From: Bradysia coprophila
Taxonomy: Eukaryota; Arthropoda; Insecta; Diptera; Sciaridae
Direction of reading: 5' to 3'
Assembly: GCF_014529535.1 (NCBI RefSeq)
Contig: NC_050738.1
Coordinates: 11,493,318 to 11,557,317, forward strand
Length of the DNA stretch: 64,000 nucleotides
Numbering within the stretch: position 1 is the stretch's first letter; the number at the start of each line of letters is the position of its first letter. The position numbers were made by a program, and so were the translations under genes. Positions 22,466 through 35,100 of this stretch are shown piece after piece. The notes beneath the pieces were generated by a model. It searched no databases and was not told the origin of the DNA. It worked only from the letters and a program-made list of their open reading frames with translations.

Positions 22466-23716
22466 CAAGAAGCCACGATGGCACGTTTTTGGCCAAATGA
22501 AGAAAAATGTAGCAGACGACAAATCCTTCAATTCTATTCATTCGATCAAAAATGTGCTATCATGGCTTCATGGGAAGTCGATTTAAAGAATGTCTTGGCA
22601 AAAAGTAAGTGACAAAGTCTTACGATTCTTTTCCCACAAAAATGTATCGCACACAAACCAGCATTTCTCCACTGCTGTGCATACATTTATTTCGCAAATA
22701 GTATACGTTATGGTAAATTGTCCGTAAAAATCCGAAGAAAATTTTGCAAAGCAAGATTCGAATACATTGCAGTGAATGCAGTACTGCATGTTGACAATGT
22801 TACTATTGCTTTATTTACAAATACATTTTTTGAATGAACCGAGTTACGTCAAGCGTATTGATTATGGCTTTGTAAATGTGACAAAATTTCTAGATACATC
22901 CAGTGATATTATTGTCTCATGGGCAATAACACTGGGGGATTTTGCATGTTCCCAATGCAGCCAGCACTAAGCAAAATGCAACTGTTTTGATTATGGTTGA
23001 ATGTTTTGACTGTGAATCGAGAATTTCGAGACGTGTTTCTTAGACGCGCAGGCAGAGTAAATAGAATAAGAAATGTTAAATGGAATTGCAAAAAATACTT
23101 ACATTAGTAATCCCAATCGCCAGCAACTCTATTACATTCAATCAATCAGAAAAACACAAAATATTCGCAGTTTTATATCGTATCCTATAATCCAGAATGT
23201 AACTCATGTTCGCATTACGTTCCATGGATTGTTAATGAAAAACTCGATCCACTAGCGTTGGAACGAAAATTGCAAAAATTCCACGTTTTACACTGTTTTT
23301 CTATTATAGTCGTCACAATTCTGATTTTATTATAGAGAGAAAAATGATTTTTTTTTATTTCGAGTCCGAGATATAAATTGTGGAAAGTCTGGCTCCGAAC
23401 TTGTTGCCACTAACTTCTTCACTGATTTCGTATTCAATTAAATACGAATTATATTGTTTCAGCAACATTTCTGAAATGTTTTAGCCAAACAGAAAGGTTA
23501 TCTTGTATCACCAGAAAGGTCACCTGATGATGATAGTCCCAGGATGCCATGCATAATATAGATTATTACACTATACCCGATTAATTTGAATCTATTCAAT
23601 TAAAATGGTTGTACTGCCACTACTATTTGTTCAAGCGATTTTATCACTTGCTGGAATGGCCTGCGCAATTCGAGAGTTATTGCTACGAGAGACCTATGAT
23701 TCCTCCATGGTTTTGA

Positions 23717-23872
23717 CTTGTCGATAGCTATAACGTCTCGATAGCTGTAACTTCTCGGTAGCTGTAACTCCTCGACAGCTGTAACTCCTCGACAGCTGTA
23801 ACTCCTCGATAGCTATAACTCCTTGATTAACTTCTCGATAGCTAATAATATCTGTAACTCCTTGACAGCTTT
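23717..23872. repeat. Minisatellite, about 18-bp unit
   Basis: About eight imperfect copies of a unit near TAGCTGTAACTCCTCGA, with gatagct/cagct and cttctc/cctcg variants. The last copies are degenerate and contain an insertion. No coding frame runs through. Confidence 0.85.
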
Positions 23873-24683
23873 GAGACGTCTAGAGTTACTCCTGATCTCC
23901 TGAAGTGTTATGGACACACAAGAGTAACTAATTCTATGGGGCTAATTACTGCTTCCCCATTATGCCATTTTAAATAGATATTGGTAAATAGATACTCTAG
24001 ATCATTCATTGTCGTTGGAAATTTGTAATTTTAATCGGTAAAGCGTTAAATTCATCGCTCGATAGTAATAATGTATAGAACAACCAACTCAGATGTTTCT
24101 CTCTCTTTCTTACCAATGAACCTCCCTTTTCCATCTGAGATGCAAGATATTTCGATTATAGTTGTTATTGACATGAATGAGATGGAAATGAATCACCAAT
24201 ACGTACACAAATCTTTTATAGCCTGATGCGCTTGTGTTTGTGTGTGTGTTAAAATTGTTAACCATTTTATTGAAATTATTCTTTGCTTTAAGTAGGTTTG
24301 TGTCAATCTCTTAAAAATGGGTATATCATGTTCAAGTATTTTTTGAAAGTCTCAAAAACATGAGGTCAAATGTTTTATAATTCTATGTAATTTTCTGGTT
24401 CGATCCGATTATTTTATTTTACTGAAATCGAAAAATCGATTATAAAGTTTAAAATGCACATAGCATCACGTGAATGGCATCACTTTGTTTTATAGTCAGA
24501 AATGTTGCAGAATTATTGCTGTCTCATAAAAAATCGTCTTAGAGTAAAAAGGGTATCTCGGTCGCAGTTCATTACACCTGGAACTGGTGATAAATATTCG
24601 TTGATTTTTTCTGCCGGTATAATGTCAAAATGATGTTATTGATAAACAAGATGAAAATTTAGTTATTGATTCGCTATATTCCC

Positions 24684-25122
24684 GTGAAGTATCGCCAAAG
24701 ACAAATCTACAAAAGATTAAAATGTGAAGTTTATCAGTGAAAAATCGCCAAAGTATGAAGTATTGCCAAGAAATGAAAGTTTGTCTTTCTTGTCAATACT
24801 TCACGTTTTGACGTCTTTTATTTTCGATACTTCACACTTTGGCGGTTTAAAAAAGCAACAGAATTTATGAATCGCCAAAGAAAATCACAAAAGTGTGAAG
24901 TATCGTCAAGACAGACAAGCTTTCATTTCTTGGTGATTCATCGTCGCTTTGGTGATTTTTTGCCAAAATGTTAAGTATCGCCCAGAAAAATCGCCAAAAC
25001 GTGAAATTTCGCCGCGCACCAATATTAATAACCATTCGTTTTGAACCAAGCTTCATTTCTTGTCTTGTCAAAATTTGAAGTTTTGGCGACTTTTCTTGGT
25101 GATACTTGACACTTTGGCGATA
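24684..25122. repeat. Cluster of direct and inverted GCCAAA repeats
   Basis: A unit near AATCGCCAAAGTGTGAAGTA, and its complement (tacttcacactttggcg), recurs about ten times in both orientations over 440 bases (for example at 24684, 24738, 24750, 24824, 24872 and 25105). It could fold extensively. It may be a nested foldback element or an expanded local repeat. No frame is recognised. Confidence 0.8.
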
Positions 25123-25346
25123 TTTTTCGATATTGGAATGCTTGATTCAGTGCTACGGTTTAACCAATTTTGACTAAATATTCTTATTTTAATTTTTTGT
25201 CGATAAAGGTACGGCAAATGGAAAATTGATCACCAGAGCAAAGCTTTATGTTCAATCAAAAAAAAACAGCAGAAATGAAGTTTGTAGTGAGGTTGTAAAT
25301 GGTACAATAAGAAACACATGCCATTCCATACCAAATCCATTTTCCC

Positions 25347-25352
25347 TTTATT
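25347..25352 (-). terminator. Poly(A) signal of the lyase-like gene
   Basis: TTTATT on the + strand is AATAAA on the - strand, only 7 bases past the TGA stop. This implies a very short 3' UTR if it is used. Confidence 0.5.
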
Positions 25353-25359
25353 AAACATT

Positions 25360-26337
25360 TCAAAAGGATTTAGTTTTACGCCACGGTCCACATTCGAATG
25401 CACTGTTAATCTTATTAAACTCATTTTTCATTGATTCGAAAAAGTCTAGTTGACCCCTCTTGGTAATCTCAAAAATCCGTTGAGTGAGTTTATTTTGCGA
25501 TTCCCGCGCCTCCACCAATTTGTTTTCGGCTATCGAATCGTAAACATTCACTGCTAGCTCAGGACAAATATTCAATGAACTCAAAATAGCTGAATCGAAT
25601 CCAAGAACTAAAGCAGCAGCTAGAACGGTGTCACTTCCTAACAATACATTTCGACCTTGCTTCAGTACGGTTACACCTTCAGCTAAATCTCCATTTGCAT
25701 ATTCAATTCCGCAAAAAGTTGGTATTTGCGCTTCAGCTAAGTCACAGAAACGAGCCAAATTTACTGAAATTACAATTTTATGTGATCTGATGAACTTGTC
25801 AGGAAAAATTAACCTTTGTATCACTTACATCTCACATTCGTAAATTGAGGAATGTGATAGTAATACAATGGACGAGTGGGACAGGATTTGGCGATGTTTC
25901 CAAGATATTCGACTAATTCTTCTTCAACGCTGGGGCGAAAGAAGTAATCTGGTAGACAGAGCACTGCTGAAATTTTTGTTCTTTCCGCATGTTCAGCCAA
26001 CTCGTTCACATCGGATGTACCCCCGATCTGAGCCATAAGCGTTAAATCGTATTTTTGGCATGCTTTCCACCATTTTTCGGTAATAAGCTTGCGTTCTTCG
26101 GTGCTTAGATTCGTCCCTTCGCTTACCGTGCCGTTAACTAAAACTCCGTCAACTCCCTGCTGTCTCAACCATGCAGCGTATGGGTCAATGTTTTTGTAAA
26201 CAATGCTTTTCCTTAAGTAGAAGACAAATATTTCAGTTTACGGCCATAGTCTTAGACAAAGAAACTCACTTATCTGCCGTAAATGGAGTGAAAACCGGAC
26301 TCATCAAACCTTTGAAGTAAAAGTTAGTTTTCTTCAT
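25360..26337 (-). CDS. N-acetylneuraminate lyase-like protein (DHDPS/NAL superfamily), catalytic lysine missing
   Basis: Three exons on the - strand: 26337-26270, 26211-25829 and 25763-25360, joined in frame at GTGAGT/cttaag and GTAAGT/tttcag, giving 284 aa (family about 290-320). The fold is a TIM barrel of the DHDPS/NAL type. FKGLMSPVFTPF opens strand 1, the substrate-carboxylate loop reads NGTVSEG (residues 49-55) where NAL has G-[ST]-T-G-E, and YYYHIP (139-144) keeps the general-acid Tyr (Tyr141). The block that should carry the Schiff-base lysine (usually G-[LI]-K) reads FCGIEY: Glu171 stands where lysine belongs. Active members cleave sialic acid to N-acetylmannosamine and pyruvate through that lysine, so this product is probably inactive as a lyase, or acts differently. 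The C-terminus is short and basic (GPWRKTKSF). No splice or frame defect is seen, so it does not look like a decayed pseudogene. Confidence 0.88.
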
Positions 26338-29131
26338 GTCAAGAAATGGTGATAGACCGGCTTTATGTTAGTAGCGACTAAAACGTTTTCGTTGAATCAG
26401 ACGATTATGGTATATGTATAGGTTTAAACTGAGTGGAGTGTAATTTAAGTTCGTAACAACGGTCGTTTATTTTTCATTTTATAGTTTAGTTTATTGTAAT
26501 TATAATTCATTGGAGTGACGAACTACATTGTTTCTTGATTTTATATTTTTAAGCAATTAAATTGGAGTCTCACACGAAGACTCACTCCATACGAATAAAT
26601 TCAACGAATAACTCAAAAGACTTTCTTAGTGTTTGATATGATAGCCAATGAAAATTATGAAGTGAATTTATTATCAAAAGTATTATAAAAACATAACATA
26701 ACGGCGTGATGATAACAAGTATCTCTTCGCAAAGTACAGCCACTTTAGTATCAAGCGCAACAAAAAAATTATTTATTTAAACATGAAAACTTTCCAACGT
26801 TATCAACGTCTTACTTTATTTATCAGGGTTGGATAGAAATGGGCGGGTGCGGGCGCTGTACATTGTTTTTTTTTGTATAATTGTGAGTTACTTTGGCTCA
26901 ATTTTCAATTTCATCGCAAATATTGACGGGAATTACCAAACTGTCTAATGGGTGTCGCTAGGAAATTGTTGAATTGAAAAGTTTATGGCGGAGAAACGAT
27001 AACTCATATAGAAAAGTCATGACGCCCACTTACCTTTAGAAACTATTTCACCTGTACCTGTATCACAACTACGGGCTGAAGACAAGAGCGTGATGTAAGG
27101 ATAGCAGCTGCACCTTGGATGGCGAGGTGCAGCTGAAGTTTTAATTGTCCACTAGTCTCTTGAGTTTATATTAGGGTTCCCAGATGAAAAAATTGAAAAA
27201 GATTTCGTTATGTAAAAAGAGTACTTCTTGTCTGGCAAAAGTTAAAAATGGGTACTGGAACTTGAAACGAAAGAAATAAATGATATGATAGGAACGTTCC
27301 AAGCAAGACCAAAATATTGAGGAATGTAAAAAGACAAATTTTTAGAACCAGTTCAAACTAGAAAAATATTTTTACTCTCTGCCCCATGCGAAAGTTGAAC
27401 TTCACAAAGCAATTTGCCCCCTGCGAAGATGATCGATTTCATATGAAATATTTTCGGTTCATTTCTCGTGAGTTTTTCTGTGAAATTCAACTTTCTCATG
27501 TGGTAGGCAGTAAAATAGAGTACACTGGATTCTGCTGTGTAATTCATTAATTCGAAAACAATTTCGTAATACTCGGGTATTTTTGAGCGACTTGCTTCGA
27601 CTCGGAAGTAGAAACTCTACACTTGTAGAAAAGACAGTTACCGAAGCTTGTTGCTCAAAAAAATACTTGTGAATTAAGCTTTTACCACAAAATGGTTGCC
27701 TCATATAATGAATTACTTTCTAAGCATCCAATATAACCTACTACTATCTTCTGCAGTCCAGCATTGCGAAAAAATTATTTCAATGCTAAATATTTCCACA
27801 AATATAAATAATTTCGGACGGAGGACTGTTCATAGCCGAAATGAAGTAGTGTATGCAATAAACGGTTTACAAAAAGAGTTCATGTACTCCAAAAAGAGTA
27901 TGGAACGTACGATAGTTGCAGGAAAGTCTATCAAGTCTATCTATCGAGTGCGCAGAGAGAAGACCACCATTGGGGATAATGGCAGTATTTTGAAGTAGAT
28001 ACAATCGATTATTGTATTTTGTAAAGGTTGATCAGTTTTACAGTGTACCTCAGTGAAATGTAGCTAGAAATTTAGCTCAGCAAACCTACGTTGACCTCAC
28101 TCTGGTAAACATATACCCCGAAATGTCACAGCAGACATTATTCATCTAGTGACGAAATGTACTAGAAACTAGAAACATAGTAGAATTATACAAAAAAAAC
28201 TGTTACATTTGAGCTTTAGCTTCCAAACAGCATTTGAGCGTCTTCCTCTCTGATATCTATATGTACTTTTGAAAAGGACTTGCGTCACCCATCCTGTTCT
28301 AAAAGGTTTTTGTTTTATATGAATTCTAATAGATGAACAAAAGGGAGAGAGAATAGTGGAAAAGTGAGACTGTAGTCTGGAATTGCTAGGGCTGACTTGT
28401 ACTTTAAAGCAACACTTATAACGTTACCTTGTGTGGCCTTCGGAAAGCATCTTCTTGAGGAGGAAATTGTTCCGCTTCGAAATGAAAACGATTGCGAGTG
28501 TTATTTTGTTCAAAAAACATTTTTAATTAGAAAATAGTTTACTCGAATTACTAAAAGCTTAAAAGTAAATTAAAATAAAAACAAAAAATATTTTCGTGTG
28601 CTAAACATTAAACAATTGATAATAATAATTAAGAGTAACGGTTTTACTTAAATACCTAAATTGTAATCGAATTAAAAATTAATAATTCTTTTTTGCATTT
28701 TCTTTTTTTTAAACTAATAGTCCGCATTACATCTATCAGTTTATTATTCTGTTTTGAGACAATTGAAATTGTTTGTACACAGTTTTCTTGTTGTTCTAAA
28801 AAACTAATTTAATTCGCATAAGTTCAGTTTCACATTTATTCTCAAATGCACAGTTACGTGTAGTCAGTGGAAGTCTGACTATCATTTCAGTTGATCGAAT
28901 AAATTAACCTTATTTTATGCTCATTTATAATTCGACAGTTGAACTCTTCACCACGCGCACAAAAGTGAGAAAAATGTTCAATCTCATCAATTTCCGCGCA
29001 CTGTAACTATAATTCAATAAATCGTCTTCCTAATTAAATTCAAATCACTCAACACTTAACGTCTCAAAAATGGTCCTGACCATTCAGTTTCGATAAATAA
29101 TTCACAATTTGTCACACCATAAATAATCCAA
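26338..29131. other. Gene-free stretch between the lyase-like gene and expanded
   Basis: An inverted repeat at about 27378-27511 pairs ccatgcgaaagttgaacttc with gaaattcaactttctcatgt. A 100-codon frame at 27696-27998 has no recognisable domain. The right part should be the expanded 3' UTR: TTTATT at 28835-28840 (AATAAA on the - strand) is a candidate end about 290 bases past its stop. Nothing else is recognised. Confidence 0.45.
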
Positions 29132-32100
29132 CTATAAATTAGGCTGTGAATGGTAGCTTTTATGTTTAATGGCTGTCGGTGTGGGATCCATAACATAATT
29201 ATTTCCTTCAGCTGTCTGCATTGGTATATCTGGCAATTTATCGTTCGGGTGTCGATGGCCGATAGATGTCTTTCGTGGCTTTGCCAATTGTGTTGTACTC
29301 AGTCCAGACACAGGGTACTTACCATGTTTCGGAGACATGTCACATTGGTTGATTGTTAATCGCGGATGCTTGGGCATCACAAATGCTTTAGTTTGTTTGA
29401 GCAGTGACCGGTCGTTACACAATGCCGATATTAATGGTAGATCCATGTTTTTACTTTTTTCGCGGAGTATGTTAATGTCAATTGTGTTGGCCGGAGCTGT
29501 TGTTGTGGGGGTGGTTGTTGGCGAGGAGGAATTCTGATTGGTGGGTGATACTGGTGTAGTGTTTATGTTCTGGGAACGGTAATAGGCTTGCGTTAGTTCA
29601 GCTATTGTAGCTGCGGTAGTTTGTTGATGCGATAACGTGGTTTGCTTGGATGGAACTGCAAGAACAAGGTTTCATTAGAAAATTGATTTTGTGCATTCAG
29701 TGCAGTCTTCACTTCTAAAACTTGCTACTTACCAGGCGGAATCGGTAGCGGCTTATTTAATGGAGTCATCATATTGCTTGGCTTCACTGGTTTTTTGTAA
29801 TCATATGGCGGTGGAGGCGGTGGTGGAAGTCGCCGAACTTTCGGAACTGTCTCAACCGATTTCAAAATGTTGTCGTCCGATTTTGATCTTGAAAATATTA
29901 CAGAATGTGGCAATGGTCGAGGTCTAAGCGGTGGTGGTGGTTCGTATGATGAACATAAACTGGCGACCGAAGGACTATACAGTGGAGAATATGTTCCAGG
30001 TAATTGTACGTAAGTGTCGGACAGATTTTGAGTTGACGCGTATCGAGAGTGTGTCGAATAGGCCATCGATAGGTATGGTGTACTTCGGTAGATTGCGTGA
30101 CCTTTGCATGAATCCCACGTTCCATGATGACTTCCGGTGTGATAAGCTAAATACGGAGCTGGTGGAGGATTTTGTGCCATTGCAGCCAAAATGGAACCTT
30201 GCTTCGCATCCAGATATTCTTGTTGACTAACTGCTGGATCTTGCAACGGGTAAATTACATAGTCGACGTCACTATACAGCTGCTGTTGATACAATTCTAT
30301 TTGCGATCGAGCTAATTGACTGGAATAAACAGTAGCTAATTGATGTGGCGGTGGAGGCGGCGGTTGTCTTGGCAAGGTCGGTGGTGGAGGTGGAAGATAT
30401 TGTCTCGGTTTGATAACAGGCAAGAGGACACACGTTCTTGGTGGTTTTGGCTTTCCGTCCGGATACGGATAGGAAATATTTTTGTGTTGCACTGGAATGT
30501 TGTGATATGGAACTATTGGAATGCCAATGGTTGTCGGTATAGGCATGTGCGACTGCTGAACATTAGCCACGGTTGGTGCAGCAAAACTTGGCTTCGGATT
30601 CTCGCCGATAACACTTGTGTGAGCCTTTAGAATGTTAATCTGTGGTCGCGTCGTTATAAACCGAGCGGCTGCCTCTTCAGATGAAACTACACTTGGTGGC
30701 TGTGTTGGCGTCGGTTGTGGAACTCGATTCGGTTGTTGTGGATATGGCGGAGGATCACGTAACGGTATGGCTGGACAATCATCTTTGCGTTTAACAGGCG
30801 GTCCACATATTCCAGTTGTTTCGTGTCGAGCATTATATGGCGGAGGTAGTATAGGAAACGATCGGTGGGAATTGCTGTCCACTCGAATTGGTGGTATTGG
30901 TGGATTAGCTGGCAACAATTCATCTTCATACTCGTCTTCAGTTGGAGCAGTATCCTGATTGCCTTGTAAGTAACTTTCACCATCCAATGGCAATGGCAAA
31001 GTTACATAATCACAATCTGAATCTAATGTATCACTAACGGTTTTTCTCGACGGATATGTACCACGGCCCACTATCAGGTCAGTTAATTCTTCAGCACTTA
31101 GCAGCACATGCTTTTTATCTGAAGGATCACTACCATCCTACAAACAAAAAAATTGTTTATGAACAATCGGTGAACAATTTGAGTGAATGAAAAACACTTA
31201 CCCCTCGAAATGAGCCGGACGTGCTTACATTCGAATCTGAGCGCATTCGAAAGTCTCTAGCATCGCTGTCCATTCGTTTCCTGAAATTTCCATCCACTGA
31301 ATCCCTCGTTGCTTCCGATTCAGTATCGATATCGCTTTTAGGTTGAAAGCTTCCGTAGTAAGAGCTTTCATGGCTTTCTGATTCAGCGATCTCCGATGAC
31401 TGACCGGTTAATTCACTATTACTCATTGTGTACACACCACTCGTTTCCGTTGGTGCTTGATGAGCGAGAGTATATACCCCAGACATGGTTTCTTCCTCTT
31501 CTGCATGATTCGAAGCATAGTTCAGGTCAATTGAGGTGTTGACCGTTTCGCTTAGTGTTGAGTTTTGTGCCGTATGACTAAAGCCTAGTTCCAAGCTGCT
31601 CGTGGCAGATATTCTTCGTCGAGTTTGGGTTGATTCTGTTGGAATTGATGGAAGTGTGGTAGATTCCGATGTAACAACAATTGTACTACAGGTGGAGGAG
31701 CACTGGGATCCAATATTGTGTTGTGATTTCGGTGAGTCTGTGTCCGTAGGATCTTTGACACCGCAGTCGTGTTTATGTTCCACCAACGGTTCACTAGTCG
31801 TTGAACGAGAATTTGAATGAATTGATAACGCAGCGACTGATTCGTGAACTTCGCAAAGGGAAACTTTCCCAACCGACGATGTTTGTCGACTAACGCTTGG
31901 ATTATCCAAAAGATGAGCCAAAGCTAAACTCTCCGTTGATGGTGCTGCTACCGGTACTGCGGGTGGTGTATTTATCATGATTTCCAGTTCATCTTCGGAA
32001 TGAACTCGGTCACTTACTATGCCCGACGTTGTATTCGAACTTGTGCTCGATATAACTGATATTCGTTGATCTCCTTTATTTTTGTAAGGTAGATTGAGGC

Positions 32101-35100
32101 TTCTCGAATACATGTAGCAAGAGTGTAAGCAACTACTTTCTTCTTCCTCTCGTCGGATAGCTTCACTGAGTCTTGTAGCGGTTTTCATCGAAAATTGATG
32201 TGTGTCTTTGCACAATGAAAACAAATTTTTGTTCTTATCATCACTCGCTGAATATAAAATGGTTTTCTTATCTCCATAACGAATTTCAAATTTTTTTCGC
32301 TCAAAGCTGAGCTTACTGATGTTTGGCCATAGGAACGTTGTTGGTTGAAAGTCATCGCCATAAACTTTAATACCTTTAGCGTACACAATAAACCAAACCG
32401 AACCAGCACCAATTTCATTTTTGCTCAATTTCATTCGGAAAACATGTGCGTTGAGTGCTTCCTGCAAGACACATGCTTCTCGAATGTAATTCGTTTCAGC
32501 GTCAGCACGAGACATGCCTCGGTACTCTCTATGGCAAGATTGGAGAGCCGTTGAACCCCACGACGATCGCATATGGTGCGGAATGTAATCTTCCAGTCGA
32601 AAATATTCGGTATTCATATCGTCCGGACAATCTCCAAAGTCCGCTTGCAGTGCCAGACCACCGAGTAAAATTAATATTTGTTCGGGACATTCTTTCGGAA
32701 ATTCTCGACAAATTGCGTTGGCTTTTAGTTGAAGGTAGTAGTTGTGTCGGGACGTTTCATCTCGCAGCATTAATGGGCTTTCTATGTAGAACTGCACACG
32801 AAAATGTAGCTCTAATAGTGGACGACCATTTGCATCTAGACCCTAAAAATAGGAAATTTTCGGATTTGAGAACGAGTCCAATTAACAATAAAACAAAATT
32901 CCCGTACGTGAGTGTGAGATGATCGCCAGCTTTTTGGTCCGTATTTGGACAGTTTGCTTTCTGGATCGGCAAATAAATATTCCCCGTCTGAAAATTGGAA
33001 AAAAAAAAATTTCTATTAGTATTCATGAAGTGGTGTCAGCAATATGATATAGAAAATAACTTGAAATAAGATCATCTATAAGAATTATCGGATGAACCGG
33101 AAAGAGTAATTTAATAGAAAGAAAAAAGAACTGCTCTCTCACACGTTTCCATGTTTATTGGCGCTATCTGCAATTTGTGCCAATTAACGAGATTCTTTCA
33201 GTTCACAAAGTAAATAAATTATCTTTCAACTTCATACTTAATTATGTATTGATCATTTGCCGGGTATGATTGCGCTGGTTTCTATGACAGTTTATATATC
33301 GCATTATAATTCATCGCATAAATAAAATGTTCTTAATGTGCGCTTGATAGTTTTTGAAATTCGAGACAGAATTATTTACAATGAAGTGGAGGAGATGGTT
33401 TGCCAGAGAATCGATTTAATTGGCTAAAATAATGATTTCGATTTGTGGAAGGATCACATAAATTGTGGTTTAGATTTCCGGTTTTTTATAAGTTCAATGT
33501 GAAGGTTTTTTTAAAATTCTTTGATCATTTGTTTTTCGGATTTGGTAGGAATTTCAATTCTGAAAACTAGATCTGGAAATGAGTTGAAACCGAGAGGTGA
33601 ATAAACCTGAAAATCGTCAGAAAATCTTCAAAATCGATTAAAATTCGCTGTCCAACCAAAGAAAAATGCAAAAAATCAAAAAAAAACATCTAAAAACTCA
33701 AACAGGCAATCCTTAAAAATTTATATTAATCATTTCTCCCTGGTCTATTACTTCCATCGATCAAAATATTTTGATCGGTGGATCTCAAATCTTGTACTTC
33801 AATTTGTAACTATTTAAAGGACCATATTTCCCAGACCCTGTTATTGTTTTTGTCATCGTTATCGATACCAGATTGAATAGCCCTATGTGACAGGTTAATT
33901 GGTCTAGGGTCTCGCTTCGTTTTGATCATTTAACTTTATTAAGATTATTTATTAAGATTACGCATCTACAAAGATCTGAAAGGACTGAAAGTCCACTATA
34001 TATAAAACATCACAAATTTTAGTATAGCAGAAATTTTCGATTCTACAGGCCTACATTTCTTCCCCTTAACTAACATTCAGTAACACTGATATATCTGGAT
34101 AGAATACTATTGGACAATCATGCTACTTCGGGCTCCAGAAATAGTGGCGGAAGGTTCAAAGACCCTTTGAACCGATAAGATTAGTGCTTCTTACTCTTTA
34201 AATGATCCTTATGACTAATTTTTTTGCAAGTGTACGTGTTGCACTACTTATATAAAATTGTTCAAAATATTCTGTTTTCATAGCGCCTTAACTACATTGC
34301 AGTGCCTTTGAAACGCTATAATTGTGCTTGTGTTTGAAACAAAACTTACATTTTTCTTTAAAGAAAGTCCTTGGGGAGATGAGCCTGTCCTAAAATAAAA
34401 CCTAGAGCTACATGGCAAGGAAATAAATAGCTAAACTTTGAACCAAAGCAATACGGCCATGAGTAACGTACTACCTCTCGTAACGTTATATCGACGCATT
34501 TTGTATAAAAAGCATACCGAAACTGAGAAAGCTATCCCCCAAAACTATAAACAACCAATACTGAAACCATTTTTTTTTATATTAATTGGAAAATATAAAA
34601 AATTCAAAAATCGAAGCGACTCTGTTTATAAAATATAAAAATTCCTTTTCGTATCACTGACTGTATAATCTTAAGTTCATTACATACATATTTGAAACTC
34701 ATAGGTATGGTACATTTAAACCTTTTAAAGAGTTCATATCACAACAAACCACTTCAAATACTTGCATCGTGCACACTCTCTTTCTATATGACCATGTATA
34801 CATAAGGTGTGTGTTGTGTTTTTTTTTTTTTTCATTTCTATAAAAAAGGCTTTACATAGAGACGTTTATGTACTCTCATACATATAACCATGGTATGTCG
34901 TTCAGCCTCATTCCCAACGCTCACCCAAAATTCTTAAGAGTTATATCAGCTACCTGAATTACTAAACACGCGTCTTACGTCTTCAATCCATTCTTGTGTG
35001 TTGAATTGAAAAAGAAGAAAAAGGCAACGGAATACGACGAAGAATAAGAAGAAGAAGAGGAGGAGGAAGAAGAGAAGACGACTTACCACAACGAATGTAC

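Larger units (their letters stand above)
21744..25359. other. Gene-free stretch rich in repeats
   Basis: No coding exon is recognised. It holds a MITE copy (22254-22465), a minisatellite (23717-23872) and a cluster of direct and inverted repeats (24684-25122), each listed separately. Short frames at 22335-23255 on both strands have no domain. AATAAA on the - strand at 25347-25352 belongs to the lyase-like gene. Confidence 0.5.

Noticed and set aside
23717-23872. CRISPR-like appearance of regularly spaced repeats
   Set aside because: The units are contiguous with no unique spacers, and the genome is eukaryotic; it is a minisatellite.
29691-30958. Long plus-strand frames opposite expanded
   Set aside because: They are antisense shadows of the proline-rich expanded exons. 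Polyproline codons read as Gly/Val/Trp-rich on the other strand.
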